Below are positions 55,068-63,983 of a DNA stretch of 64,000 bases, one piece after another (the first letter of the stretch is position 1; each line of letters begins with the position of its first letter). Made by a program: the position numbers and the translations under genes. The notes beneath the pieces are model-generated. The model had not been told where the DNA came from, did not search any database, and saw only the letters and a list, made by a program, of their open reading frames with translations. This DNA comes from Corynebacterium sp. BD556 (GTDB taxonomy: Bacteria > Actinomycetota > Actinomycetes > Mycobacteriales > Mycobacteriaceae): positions 2,232,001 through 2,296,000 of the forward strand of contig NZ_CP141643.1 in NCBI RefSeq assembly GCF_038452275.1, in the 5' to 3' direction.

Positions 55068-56967
55068 GGATCCCCGCGGCGCGCAAAAGCGAGGCGGCGA
55101 CCTTGTCTGTTTCTTGCAGGAAGGGGGCGTTTGTGCCGGGCATGGGGGAGATCGTTGTGTCTGCCCATTGCCCGCCGGTGGGGATTCCGGCGATGTGCAG
55201 GCGCGGGTCTAGGCCACCGTCGTGGCGCACTGTGCGGCGGGTAGCCTCGTCGGTTTCTGGGGCGGAGGTGGGGGTGCCGTGGGGAGCGAAGGGGCGGGTT
55301 CGGCCGCTTTTCAGCAGTGAGGTTCCCAGGGCGTCGATGGTCAGGCGGATGTCGGGGCTGGGCAAGAAGGCGTCGGCAAGCGCGCTCGCGCTGAAGCTGC
55401 GGGTGGAACTGACGGCCTTGTAACCATCGGGCCCGCCTGTGACCGTGGGGTTGTTGCCCAAGAAGGTGACAAGGCCGGCGTCGTGAAGCGCGAGCAGTTC
55501 GCGGGTGCGAAACAGCGGCGGGCCGGAGCCAACCATCTGGCCAAAGGCGAGGTAGTCGCGCAGTGCGCCCACTCGGTCCTGTTCGGCGCCGCGGCCGTTT
55601 TCGACCGCGATCGCCGTGGGTTTGCGGGCCGCTGAAATCTCCCACAGCGCCGCCTTGAGCGGCGAATCCCAGGCCGCGACGGCTTCGGTGATGTCGCGCT
55701 CCATCCGACTCGCAATCATGCTGTTGAGTGCAACGATGCTCAAACCGTCGGCGTTGCGCAGCGGGTCGATCCAGTCGAGCATGTCGAAAGGCTCATCTGC
55801 CACCGCGCTCAGCGCAGCGTTGAGTGCGGTCGGGACCCGCTCAATGTCGGAGGTTGTCGCCGCGGATTCAAGGTCGGCCTCCTCAATGCGGCGCACTACT
55901 TCATGTATTTCCACGTGCAGTGCGTCGGGGCGCACGCGAGAAAGCGTGCTGTAGTAGGCGGCGTAGGAGTCGCGGACTAGTGCCGGCCACACCTGTGTGC
56001 CAAAGCTGATGGGGTCCTCGGTGCGCTTGAGATGTTTAAGGGTGGTGCGCAGCCGCGGCAGCAAAGGTTGGGGCGGCAGGGAGCGGTACTCGGATTTGGG
56101 TAGGTAGGGGTAGCCGCGCCCGGAGGTGACCACCAGGTGCGGCTCCCGCCCGGAAGGCTCGTAGCGCAGCCCCGAGCGGGTGGTTGGGTCCTGTACGAAG
56201 CGGCCCCCACGGTCAATGGTGCTCAGCGCCATCAGGTCGAAAAAGCCCATGCCGAGCCCGCGCACCAACACTTCCTCGCCGGCCGGAAGCGAATCCACGT
56301 CCTGCTCGATGGGGTTATCTGGGCCCACCCACACGCCGCCGGACATGAAGGGGGAGGCGGGTTGGACCCACCCGGTGGATAAAACGGTGGCGTCAGCGAG
56401 CACGGTGGAGCCGTTGTCGAGCTTGATGGCGTCGCGGTTGCCGCGCACGTGGATCGACTCGGCGCGGCGGCGGTGGGTGCGCACTTTCACTGTTGGCGGC
56501 AGTTGCGCTAGTGCGACTCCGAAAACCCAGCGCAGGTATTCGCCGTATAAGGCGCGGGTAGGGTTCGATTCTGGGCGGGTGGCGGCGATTTCTGTGGCGT
56601 AGCGAGAAAGGTGTTTGGGCTCGGTCGGGTGGGCGTCGAAAAGCGTGCGTGCGGCCTTTCCGACGTTTTCTGTTTCCCCGCGTTGGAGTTGGATCCACTC
56701 GTACATGGTGGGGCCGTTGAGTATGCAGCCGCCGACAGTGGCGCCGGGCTCAGTAAAGAGCGTGACCGCACCGGCGAGCGTGTTCATGCGCATCGTGCGC
56801 GTCTGGTTGGTGTCCCAGACGCGCCCGGCGCCGATTTCGGCGTCGTCGATGAGGTGGAGGGTAAAAGGTGGTGTGTTTTTGTCGGAGAGGTAGGCGGCGA
56901 TGCGCTCGATGGTGGAGATTCCGCGTGGGCCCATTCCCACGAGGGCGATGGATTTCTCGGCGTGCAT
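55051..56967 (-). CDS. FAD/NAD(P)-binding oxidoreductase-like protein
   Basis: The product is 638 residues. The N-terminal dinucleotide-binding motif is IALVGMGPRGISTIERIAA, an NAD_binding_9-type Rossmann start. Later segments (VLADATVLSTGW, VLVRGLGMGFFDLMAL) fit a two-dinucleotide flavoprotein related to hydroxyacyl/ornithine-type monooxygenase relatives. No signal peptide, so it is cytoplasmic. It is divergent from an ABC importer operon, and I infer that it acts on the imported compound. Substrate unknown. Confidence 0.8.
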   Translation of the reverse strand: MHAEKSIALVGMGPRGISTIERIAAYLSDKNTPPFTLHLIDDAEIGAGRVWDTNQTRTMRMNTLAGAVTLFTEPGATVGGCILNGPTMYEWIQLQRGETENVGKAARTLFDAHPTEPKHLSRYATEIAATRPESNPTRALYGEYLRWVFGVALAQLPPTVKVRTHRRRAESIHVRGNRDAIKLDNGSTVLADATVLSTGWVQPASPFMSGGVWVGPDNPIEQDVDSLPAGEEVLVRGLGMGFFDLMALSTIDRGGRFVQDPTTRSGLRYEPSGREPHLVVTSGRGYPYLPKSEYRSLPPQPLLPRLRTTLKHLKRTEDPISFGTQVWPALVRDSYAAYYSTLSRVRPDALHVEIHEVVRRIEEADLESAATTSDIERVPTALNAALSAVADEPFDMLDWIDPLRNADGLSIVALNSMIASRMERDITEAVAAWDSPLKAALWEISAARKPTAIAVENGRGAEQDRVGALRDYLAFGQMVGSGPPLFRTRELLALHDAGLVTFLGNNPTVTGGPDGYKAVSSTRSFSASALADAFLPSPDIRLTIDALGTSLLKSGRTRPFAPHGTPTSAPETDEATRRTVRHDGGLDPRLHIAGIPTGGQWADTTISPMPGTNAPFLQETDKVAASLLRAAGILTQPD

Positions 56968-57045
56968 GGCACTTAGTCTACCTTCCCCCCACCAGCTAAC
57001 GTACTGAACTGTCTACATTGATAAAACCGCTCCGTCTAAATGTGG

Positions 57046-57051
57046 TAGCCT
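57046..57051 (+). promoter_or_regulatory. -10 element of the ABC importer operon
   Basis: TAGCCT ends seven bases before the ATG at 57059 with no Shine-Dalgarno, suggesting a leaderless operon mRNA divergent from the FAD gene. Confidence 0.45.
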
Positions 57052-57058
57052 GCCGGTC

Positions 57059-58744
57059 ATGCCAAAGAAGAGTAAAGGAGGCGCGCACTGGGCGCTCGCG
57101 GCGATCCTTGCCGCGGCAACCCTTATGTCCAGTTGCGCGGGCGCACCCAAAGACACGGACACGACCAGCCCGAACGCGCCCGGCAACGACATATTGACCT
57201 ACCTCGAACCAAACTGGTTTACCACCCTGTACCCGCCAGCAGCCGGTTTCTACCCCAACGGCGGCGTGGTCAACCAAATCACCGACCGTCTGCTCTACCA
57301 AGACCCACAAACTCTCGAGCTGCAACCCTGGATCGCTACACAGCTCCCGGAGATCAACGAAAACGCCACCGAGTTCACCTTCCACATCCGCACGGACGTG
57401 ACCTACTCCGACGGCACCCCCATGACCGCGCAGAACATCGTGGACAACATCGACCTCTACGGCAAGGGCGACAAATCCCGCCTGCTAAACAGCTCAGAGC
57501 AGATCGGCGGTTACGACCATGGCGAGGTCGTCGACGAGGACACGGTACGCTTCCACTTCACCGAACCCGCGCCGGGATTTGCCCAAGCAGTCTCCGTCTA
57601 CAACGCGGGGCTGCTTTCCGACGCCACCTTGGCACTGCGCAGCGAAGACTTCGGCCCCGGCAACGCGGTCAGCATCATAGGTTCCGGGCCCTTCGTCATC
57701 ACCTCCGAAAAAATCGGCACTGAACTGGTCCTTTCCGCCCGCGAGGACTACAACTGGGCGCCGCCTTCTGTACCGCACCAAGGCCCGGCCCGCATCGGGG
57801 CAGTGCGCTACGTTTTTGCTCCGGAAGAATCGATGCGCACCGGCGCGGTGCTCTCCGGCCAGGCAGACATCATCCGCAGCGTGACCGCCCCGGCGGAGAG
57901 CTACCTCGAAAACGCCGGTGTGCAGATTTACTCGCGCGGCACCAACGCGATGAACAACCAGCTCGCTTTCCGCTTCAACCACCCGCTGCTCGCAGATATC
58001 CGGGTGCGCAAGGCGCTCATACACGGCATCAACCGCGAGGAAATCCTCCGCGTGCTGTTCTCCCCTTCCTACCCGGTGGCCACCTCCACGGTGGCCGCAG
58101 GAGGGCTCGGCTACAAAAAGCAAGACCACGCCAACTACGCCTTCGACCCGGATGAGTCGCGTCGTCTGCTGGAGGAAGCAGGGTGGGTCCCCGGCGGGGA
58201 CGGGATCCGGCGCAAGGACGGCGAACGGCTCTCGCTGCGCGTCAACGTCGCCGGCCCGCAGCCGCGCTCGAGGGAAGTGCAGACGATGATCCAGGACCAT
58301 CTGCGCAATATCGGCGTGGAGCTAACCATCAACTCCGGCGACAACTCCAGCCAAAACGCGGATGCGAAAGACCAAAAGAAGATCCAGATTTACCATTCCA
58401 TGGTGGGCCGCGCCGACTACGGCGCCATTGAATCGCTCTACTCAGCAACTGCACGCAACGTTTTCATCAACGCCCCCTTCGCCGGCGGTGCCGATGGGGA
58501 GCTGGGAGATGAATACCTTGAGGAGTTGCTGCACAAGACAATTTCTCTGCGTGAGGATGAGGACCGCGCCGCCGCCGTGGCACAGGTGCAGGACTACATC
58601 ACCGAGCAAGCGTACGCGCTGCCCCTGTTTGAGGAGCCAGTCGTCTACGCCCTTGCCCCATGGGTTAAAGGCTTTCAGGCCGAGTCGGTGGCGCGCCCAT
58701 CCTTCTACAGCGTGTGGATCGACCACCAAGAGAAGGGAAAATAA
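57059..58744 (+). CDS. ABC transporter substrate-binding lipoprotein (peptide/nickel type)
   Basis: The product is 561 residues. The lipoprotein signal has a basic N-terminus, hydrophobic AILAAATLM, then lipobox MSSC. The body is a cluster C (SBP_bac_5) binding protein: FTFHIRTDVTYSDGTPMTAQ, then FRFNHPLLADIRVRKALIHG. It resembles the KPN_01854-type binding proteins that occur beside CMD proteins of the Avi_7169/7170 families. It is the first gene of a five-gene unit; the next start is one base after its stop. Ligand unknown. Confidence 0.88.
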   Translation: MPKKSKGGAHWALAAILAAATLMSSCAGAPKDTDTTSPNAPGNDILTYLEPNWFTTLYPPAAGFYPNGGVVNQITDRLLYQDPQTLELQPWIATQLPEINENATEFTFHIRTDVTYSDGTPMTAQNIVDNIDLYGKGDKSRLLNSSEQIGGYDHGEVVDEDTVRFHFTEPAPGFAQAVSVYNAGLLSDATLALRSEDFGPGNAVSIIGSGPFVITSEKIGTELVLSAREDYNWAPPSVPHQGPARIGAVRYVFAPEESMRTGAVLSGQADIIRSVTAPAESYLENAGVQIYSRGTNAMNNQLAFRFNHPLLADIRVRKALIHGINREEILRVLFSPSYPVATSTVAAGGLGYKKQDHANYAFDPDESRRLLEEAGWVPGGDGIRRKDGERLSLRVNVAGPQPRSREVQTMIQDHLRNIGVELTINSGDNSSQNADAKDQKKIQIYHSMVGRADYGAIESLYSATARNVFINAPFAGGADGELGDEYLEELLHKTISLREDEDRAAAVAQVQDYITEQAYALPLFEEPVVYALAPWVKGFQAESVARPSFYSVWIDHQEKGK

Positions 58745-59698
58745 ATGACATTCGCCCTCAAACGCCTCGGGCAAGGCCTGATCGTTTTGCTGCTTGCCTA
58801 CACGGTGGCGTTTTTCCTTCTGTCCGCCCTTCCTTCCGACGGGGTGATGGCGCGCTACGCCGACCCGGCTCTTGGGCTGTCGCATGCGGAGATCGAACAA
58901 ATCCGTGAAGAACTCGGCGCTGACAAACCGCTTGCGGTGCAGTACTTCACAGCCCTCGGTGGGTTTCTCACTGGCAACCTCGGTTACTCCGTGCGCACCG
59001 GCACCCCTGTCGCCTCTTTGATTGCTGACGCTTTGCCGCACACCTTGGCTTTGGCTGCGGTTTCGGTCGGGGCGGCGGTCATCATCGCGGTGGCGGGTTG
59101 CTACGTGGCCACCCTTCCGCGGATGGGGGCGGTAGGGACCTTCTTCCGCGCGTTGCCTTCTTTCATGGTTTCGCTGCCAGGGTTTTGGATTGCGATTCTC
59201 CTTTTGCAGTTTTTCTCCTTCCGTCTCGGCTGGGTCAATGTGATTGACCCAGGCCCGTTGGAGGGGTTGATTTTGCCGGCACTGACTTTGGTCGTGCCCA
59301 TGACGGCGCCGCTTCTGCAAGTGTTGATCCGCTCTGTCGATGAAGTCCGTGCGCAACCATTCGTGCAGGTGATGCGGGCTCGCGGCGCCAGCGAGTCCCG
59401 CATTTTCTGGCGTGGCGTGCTGCGCAATGCGCTGCTTCCCGCGCTGACAATGGCTGGGTTGCTCTTTGGTGAGTTAGTCAGCGGCGCCGTGGTCACCGAG
59501 ACTGTCTACGGTCGCACGGGGCTGGGCTCGCTGGTGGTCACCGCCGTGTCCAACCGCGACACCCCGGTGCTGCTTGGGGTTGTGCTTCTCACTGCGGTGG
59601 CTTATGTGGTGATCAATTTCATTGTCGATGTGCTCTATCCGGTGCTGGACGTGCGCTTGCGCAGCACCGGGACCCGCCCGAAGGAGGCGCGCGCATGA
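58745..59698 (+). CDS. ABC transporter permease (DppB-like)
   Basis: The product is 317 residues with six membrane helices. It has the DppB N-terminal helix (GLIVLLLAYTVAFFLLSALP) and the EAA loop QVMRARGASESRIFWRGVLR. It forms the channel with the following permease. It starts immediately after the binding protein gene and overlaps the next permease by four bases. Confidence 0.93.
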   Translation: MTFALKRLGQGLIVLLLAYTVAFFLLSALPSDGVMARYADPALGLSHAEIEQIREELGADKPLAVQYFTALGGFLTGNLGYSVRTGTPVASLIADALPHTLALAAVSVGAAVIIAVAGCYVATLPRMGAVGTFFRALPSFMVSLPGFWIAILLLQFFSFRLGWVNVIDPGPLEGLILPALTLVVPMTAPLLQVLIRSVDEVRAQPFVQVMRARGASESRIFWRGVLRNALLPALTMAGLLFGELVSGAVVTETVYGRTGLGSLVVTAVSNRDTPVLLGVVLLTAVAYVVINFIVDVLYPVLDVRLRSTGTRPKEARA

Positions 59699-60555
59699 GT
59701 TTGCTTCAATACTTCAAAACCTCCCGCCCTGCCCAGACTGCCCGGACTGCCCGGACTGCCCGGTCTGCTTGGTTCTCGCCGGGCTCCATCCTGTCGATTG
59801 TGGTGCTTGCCGTGGCGGTGGCGTGGGCGTTGTTTCCCGGTTTCTTTGCCACCGATGACCCTTATACCGGCACGGACGTGGCGCTTTTGCCGCCGAGTGC
59901 CGAGCACTGGTTCGGCACCGATTCTGTTGGACGCGACTTGTATTCGCGCGTGGTCTATGGTGCGCGCCAGTCGCTGGTGGGCGCGGCTGTCGCTGTGTTG
60001 GTCGGGCTGGTTGCTGGCACCGCGCTCGGCCTGGTTGCGGGTGCGGCCCGCGGCTGGGTGGACACGGTCATTATGAGGCTTGTCGACGTCTCCCTGGCGA
60101 TCCCCGGGATTTTGCTGTCGCTGTCGCTTATCATCGTGCTCGGTTTCGGCTCTTTGCAGGCGGCGTTCGCCGTTGGTGTCACCACGATCGCCACGTTTAC
60201 CCGCCTGACCCGCTCGAAGGTGATCACCGTGGTGGGCGCCGATTATGTTGAGGCTGCCTACGGCTCGGGCGCGACGCGCGCTCAGGTGCTGTGGCGCCAC
60301 GTTTTGCCGAACTCGCTGACCCCTGTTGTTGCCTTGGCCGCTTTGCAGTTCGGCACCGCCGTGCTGCAACTGTCCATTTTGGGCTTCCTCGGCTACGGTG
60401 CGCCGCCGCCGGTGCCGGAGTGGGGCCTGATCATCGCCGAGGGCCGCGACTTCATGGCTTTTGCCTGGTGGACTATAGCTTTGCCGGGTGTGGCGATCGC
60501 CGCCACCGTCATGTCAGCGAACCACCTATCACGCAACATCGGTGTGGAGGGATAA
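59695..60555 (+). CDS. ABC transporter permease (DppC-like)
   Basis: The product is 286 residues. It has a membrane helix near the N-terminus, WFGTDSVGRDLYSRVVYGAR (the conserved DppC motif) and the EAA loop EAAYGSGATRAQVLWRHVLP. The cytoplasmic N-terminus holds a small tandem repeat (AQTARTARTARSA) not expected in the family. The stop overlaps the ATPase gene region (TAATGATG). Confidence 0.93.
   Translation: MSLLQYFKTSRPAQTARTARTARSAWFSPGSILSIVVLAVAVAWALFPGFFATDDPYTGTDVALLPPSAEHWFGTDSVGRDLYSRVVYGARQSLVGAAVAVLVGLVAGTALGLVAGAARGWVDTVIMRLVDVSLAIPGILLSLSLIIVLGFGSLQAAFAVGVTTIATFTRLTRSKVITVVGADYVEAAYGSGATRAQVLWRHVLPNSLTPVVALAALQFGTAVLQLSILGFLGYGAPPPVPEWGLIIAEGRDFMAFAWWTIALPGVAIAATVMSANHLSRNIGVEG
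59733..59768 (+). repeat. 9-bp tandem repeat in the DppC-like permease gene
   Basis: About four copies of a GACTGCCCG-type unit encode repeated Thr-Ala-Arg triplets near the N-terminus. It stays in frame and is slippage-prone. Confidence 0.7.
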
Positions 60556-60557
60556 TG

Positions 60558-62147
60558 ATGAGCACTGTTGCTTTGGGGGTGCGCAACCTTACCGTGGATT
60601 ACGGTTGTGTGCGCGCCGTCGACAATATCAGCTTCGAGCTGCGTCCAGGGCGCATGACTGCGCTGGTGGGCGAATCCGGTTCCGGCAAGACGACCTCGGC
60701 GATGGCCGCGATCGGCTTGTTGGGTGATGCCGCCAATGTGGTTTCGGGCACCGTGAGCTATTTCGGGGAGGACATTACGGATTATTCCCCGGCCCAGTGG
60801 CGCGCCCTGCGCGGCGCACGCATCGGTGTGGTGCCGCAGGACCCGAATAACTCTCTCAATCCGCTCACAACGATCGGCCGCGCGATTGAGGAAGGGATGG
60901 AAATCCACGGCATTGGCGACCGGGCTTCCCGCCGGGCCCGTGCGATTGAGCTTCTTGAGCAGGTGGGCATTGATGACCCGCAGCGACGGTATGGGCAGTA
61001 CCCGCACGAGTTGTCCGGCGGCATGAAGCAGCGTGTGCTCATCGCGGCGGCGGTGGCGCTTGAGCCGGAGGTGCTCATCGCTGACGAGCCGACGTCCGCG
61101 TTGGATGTGACGGTGCAAAAGACCATCCTTGACCTGCTCGACCGTATGCGTGAGCAGTTGGGTGTGGGGGTTTTGTTGATCACCCACGATTTGGCGGTGG
61201 CGGGGGATCGCGCCGATGAGGTAGTCATTATGCAGCGCGGCCGCGTCGTCGAGGCGGGCCCGGCAGAGGTGGTGTTGGCCAGCCCCCGCGAGGACTATTC
61301 CAAGCGCTTGCTTGCCGACGCCCCCTCGCTCACCGTCGCCAACGCCGCCCACCGCCCGGCGACGGTGAGCGAGACATTGTTAACTGTGGAAGATCTCAGC
61401 GTCCGCTTTGGTGATTTCACGGCCGTCGACCGGGTCAGTTTTGAGGTGGTGCGCGGCTCCACCCACGCCCTTGTCGGCGAGTCCGGCTCCGGCAAGACCA
61501 CCACCGGCAGGACGGTGTCGCTGTTTCATGCGCCGAGCGAGGGTCGCATCTTCTTCGACGGTGAGGACGTGACAGCAACGCACGAGCGCGCACTGCGCCG
61601 CCGCATCCAGATGGTGCACCAAAACCCCTTTTCCTCCTTGGACCCACGCATGAGCGTGGAGGACATTGTTGCTGAGCCGGTGCGCAATTTCTTCCGGGTG
61701 CCGCGCAATAAAGCTCGGGAGAAGGCCCGCGAGTTTTTCGACCGGGTAGCTTTGGCCCCGGAGCTTGCCACCCGGCGCCCCGCCGAGTTATCCGGCGGCC
61801 AGCGCCAGCGTGTCGCTATCGCCCGTGCCCTCATCGTCGAACCTGAGCTGGTGGTTTTAGACGAAGCAGTCTCCGCCCTTGACGTCACCGTCCAGGCGCA
61901 GATTTTGCGGCTGCTTGCGGATCTGCAGGAGGAGTTTGGGCTGACTTACATCTTCATTTCTCACGACCTTTCCGTCGTGCGGCAGATCTCGGATACCGTC
62001 AGCGTGTTCAGCCGGGGCTCCCAGGTGGAATCTGGACGCACCGATGAGGTGTTCGAGGCCCCGCAGGCGAAGGTGACTCGTACACTCATTGACGCGATCC
62101 CGGGGAGGATCTTCCGTGCCCGGGAGTTAGGAGATTTCGTTGTCTGA
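60558..62147 (+). CDS. Fused dipeptide-type ABC transporter ATPase (DppD-DppF)
   Basis: The product is 529 residues with two complete ABC domains. Domain 1 has Walker A GESGSGKTTSAM and signature LSGGMKQRV; domain 2 has Walker A GESGSGKTTTGR and signature LSGGQRQRV with Walker B ELVVLDEAVSALD. Domain 2 has Glu-Ala in place of the more usual Glu-Pro after its Walker B Asp. The ATG at 60558 has GGAGGG six bases upstream; the ATG at 60555 is the alternative. It ends eight bases into the CMD gene. Confidence 0.94.
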   Translation: MSTVALGVRNLTVDYGCVRAVDNISFELRPGRMTALVGESGSGKTTSAMAAIGLLGDAANVVSGTVSYFGEDITDYSPAQWRALRGARIGVVPQDPNNSLNPLTTIGRAIEEGMEIHGIGDRASRRARAIELLEQVGIDDPQRRYGQYPHELSGGMKQRVLIAAAVALEPEVLIADEPTSALDVTVQKTILDLLDRMREQLGVGVLLITHDLAVAGDRADEVVIMQRGRVVEAGPAEVVLASPREDYSKRLLADAPSLTVANAAHRPATVSETLLTVEDLSVRFGDFTAVDRVSFEVVRGSTHALVGESGSGKTTTGRTVSLFHAPSEGRIFFDGEDVTATHERALRRRIQMVHQNPFSSLDPRMSVEDIVAEPVRNFFRVPRNKAREKAREFFDRVALAPELATRRPAELSGGQRQRVAIARALIVEPELVVLDEAVSALDVTVQAQILRLLADLQEEFGLTYIFISHDLSVVRQISDTVSVFSRGSQVESGRTDEVFEAPQAKVTRTLIDAIPGRIFRARELGDFVV

Positions 62148-63348
62148 CATCATCGATGTGCTCGCTGGCACGCCTGACCACCTTGCGCAGCTTCGCTACC
62201 GGCGCCCCGAGGCGCGTGAAAACGCCCAACTTAGCTTCCGTGCCCTATTTGAGCCGGAGCGCCCCGGCGAGTTTCCCGTTGCCTGGCGCTACGCGGTGGC
62301 CACCTTCGTTGCCACTATCTCCGGCAGTGCCAGGGCGGGGCAGTTCTACCGCGAGCTGCTCAGCGAAGAAGACGGTGGTGAGGCGCTGGCGGTTGACGTC
62401 GACAAGCTTGCGGCGCGTGGGGTGTCTGCCGGGCCCTACTACGACGGCGGTTTTGTCACCTTCCAGCCGGTTGGCGCGCTGGACGCGAGGCTGGCTGCGG
62501 CCTTTGATTTTGCGCACCTGCTGACCTTCCACCCGAAAGACGCCTCCCCGGCAGCCATCGGGCACTTGCAGGAGGCGGGGTGGGGCGAAGACGCGATCGT
62601 TTCGCTGGCGCAACTGGTCTCTTTCCTTGCCTTCCAGATGCGCGTAGTCCACGGTGTGGCGGTGCTTGCCGGGGCCACAGGCCACGCCGGGGAGGCTGTG
62701 CCCCGCGCTGCAGGTGTCAGGGACCCAGGGTGGCGCCCCGGCCCGCGCACGCTGGTTCCGCAGGTCGTCGCGCCTGCTGGTTTCGTCGCGCACTCGCTGG
62801 GGTGGAAGCCTTGGCTCAAAGACCTGCCCAAAGAAGATTTCACCCCGCGTCACATCGAGGCGCTGATCAAGCCGGAGCGGATCGGCTCCGAGTACTTCCG
62901 CCTGCTCGCCCGCGACCCGGAGGCGCTCAAGGCGCGCACGCTGACGGACCTGGACATCTTCTACAACACCGACGGCGGTTTGGGTCGTGCCGAGCGTGAG
63001 TTGGCCGCGACCGTGGTGTCGCGCTTCAACGGCTGCGAGTATTGCGCCTCGGTGCACCAGGCGCGATCGAAGGAGGAAGGCGGCGACGCTGAAGCGATCG
63101 ACCGGCTGTTGGATGAGGGGGTGGCGGCGGATATGGGCTCTGCGGTGTGGTCCGAAATCCGTACTGCCGCAGTGGCGCTGACTACGACCCCGCCTGCTTT
63201 GTCCGCCGGCAACATTGAGCGGCTGCGGGAGGTGGGGCTCGACGAGCTGGCCATCATCGACGTGATCAACGCCGCAGCCTTTTTTAACTGGGCGAACCGC
63301 TTGATGCTCACCTTGGGTGAGCCCGACGTGCCGAAGCGTTTGCGTTAA
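62140..63348 (+). CDS. Fused two-domain CMD / alkylhydroperoxidase-like protein (Avi_7170 + Avi_7169 type)
   Basis: The product is 402 residues from the TTG at 62140, with AGGAG six bases upstream; it overlaps the ATPase stop. Residues 1-190 resemble the Avi_7170-type CMD protein (DIIDVLAGTPDHLAQLRYRR) and carry no CxxC. Residues 200-402 resemble the Avi_7169-type alkylhydroperoxidase, with the redox motif GCEYCASVHQAR (Cys299, Cys302, His306). These are usually two adjacent genes; here they are one polypeptide. A peroxidase or thiol-oxidoreductase role on the imported compound is inference. Confidence 0.85.
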   Translation: MSDIIDVLAGTPDHLAQLRYRRPEARENAQLSFRALFEPERPGEFPVAWRYAVATFVATISGSARAGQFYRELLSEEDGGEALAVDVDKLAARGVSAGPYYDGGFVTFQPVGALDARLAAAFDFAHLLTFHPKDASPAAIGHLQEAGWGEDAIVSLAQLVSFLAFQMRVVHGVAVLAGATGHAGEAVPRAAGVRDPGWRPGPRTLVPQVVAPAGFVAHSLGWKPWLKDLPKEDFTPRHIEALIKPERIGSEYFRLLARDPEALKARTLTDLDIFYNTDGGLGRAERELAATVVSRFNGCEYCASVHQARSKEEGGDAEAIDRLLDEGVAADMGSAVWSEIRTAAVALTTTPPALSAGNIERLREVGLDELAIIDVINAAAFFNWANRLMLTLGEPDVPKRLR

Positions 63349-63349
63349 T

Positions 63350-63355
63350 TATCCT
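63350..63355 (+). promoter_or_regulatory. -10 element of esrR
   Basis: TATCCT, just after the CMD stop codon, ends seven bases before the esrR ATG at 63363. It would give esrR its own leaderless transcript. Confidence 0.5.
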
Positions 63356-63362
63356 TGGGGGC

Positions 63363-63983
63363 ATGCTTCGGGTATTCCTTGTTGATGACCATTCTGTTTT
63401 CCGCGCCGGGGTGCGCGCTGAGCTAGCTGGCGCGGTGGACATCGTGGGGGAGGCAGGAACTGTCGCGCAGGCCATCGCGGGCATTAACACCACCCTTCCG
63501 GATGTTGTGCTTCTCGACGTCCACATGCCCGACGGGGGCGGCCTCGCCGTGATCAGGGGTGCTGTGCCCGGCCCGCGTTTTTTGGCGCTTTCTGTCTCGG
63601 ATGCTGCCGAGGACGTTATTGCCTTGATCCGGGCCGGTGCCCGCGGGTACGTGACGAAAAACATTGGTGGTGCCGAGCTTGCGGAGGCGGTGCATCAGGT
63701 GCATTCCGGTGATGCTTATTTCTCTGCCCGCCTGGCTGGTTTCGTGCTTGACGCTTTCGCCGCTGGTGGGGCAGTGGAGGACCCAGCCGTCGATTCCTTG
63801 ACCCGCCGCGAGTTGGAGGTGCTGCGTCTTTTGGCGCGCGGCTATACCTATAAGGAGATCGGTCAGGAGTTGTTCATCTCGGTCAAGACGGTCGAGACTC
63901 ATGCGTCGAATATCTTGCGCAAGACGCAAACATCTAACCGTCATCAGCTCACACGCTGGGCGGCGGACCGGGACTTAGATTGA
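63363..63983 (+). CDS. esrR: NarL/FixJ-type response regulator EsrR
   Basis: The product is 206 residues. The receiver domain has acidic DDH at 8-10 and the phospho-acceptor Asp52 (VVLLDVHMPDGG). The C-terminal LuxR-type helix-turn-helix is SLTRRELEVLRLLARGYTYK, then ISVKTVETHASNILRK. It is the probable partner of EsrS, separated here by the importer cassette. It begins 14 bp after the CMD gene. Confidence 0.88.
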   Translation: MLRVFLVDDHSVFRAGVRAELAGAVDIVGEAGTVAQAIAGINTTLPDVVLLDVHMPDGGGLAVIRGAVPGPRFLALSVSDAAEDVIALIRAGARGYVTKNIGGAELAEAVHQVHSGDAYFSARLAGFVLDAFAAGGAVEDPAVDSLTRRELEVLRLLARGYTYKEIGQELFISVKTVETHASNILRKTQTSNRHQLTRWAADRDLD

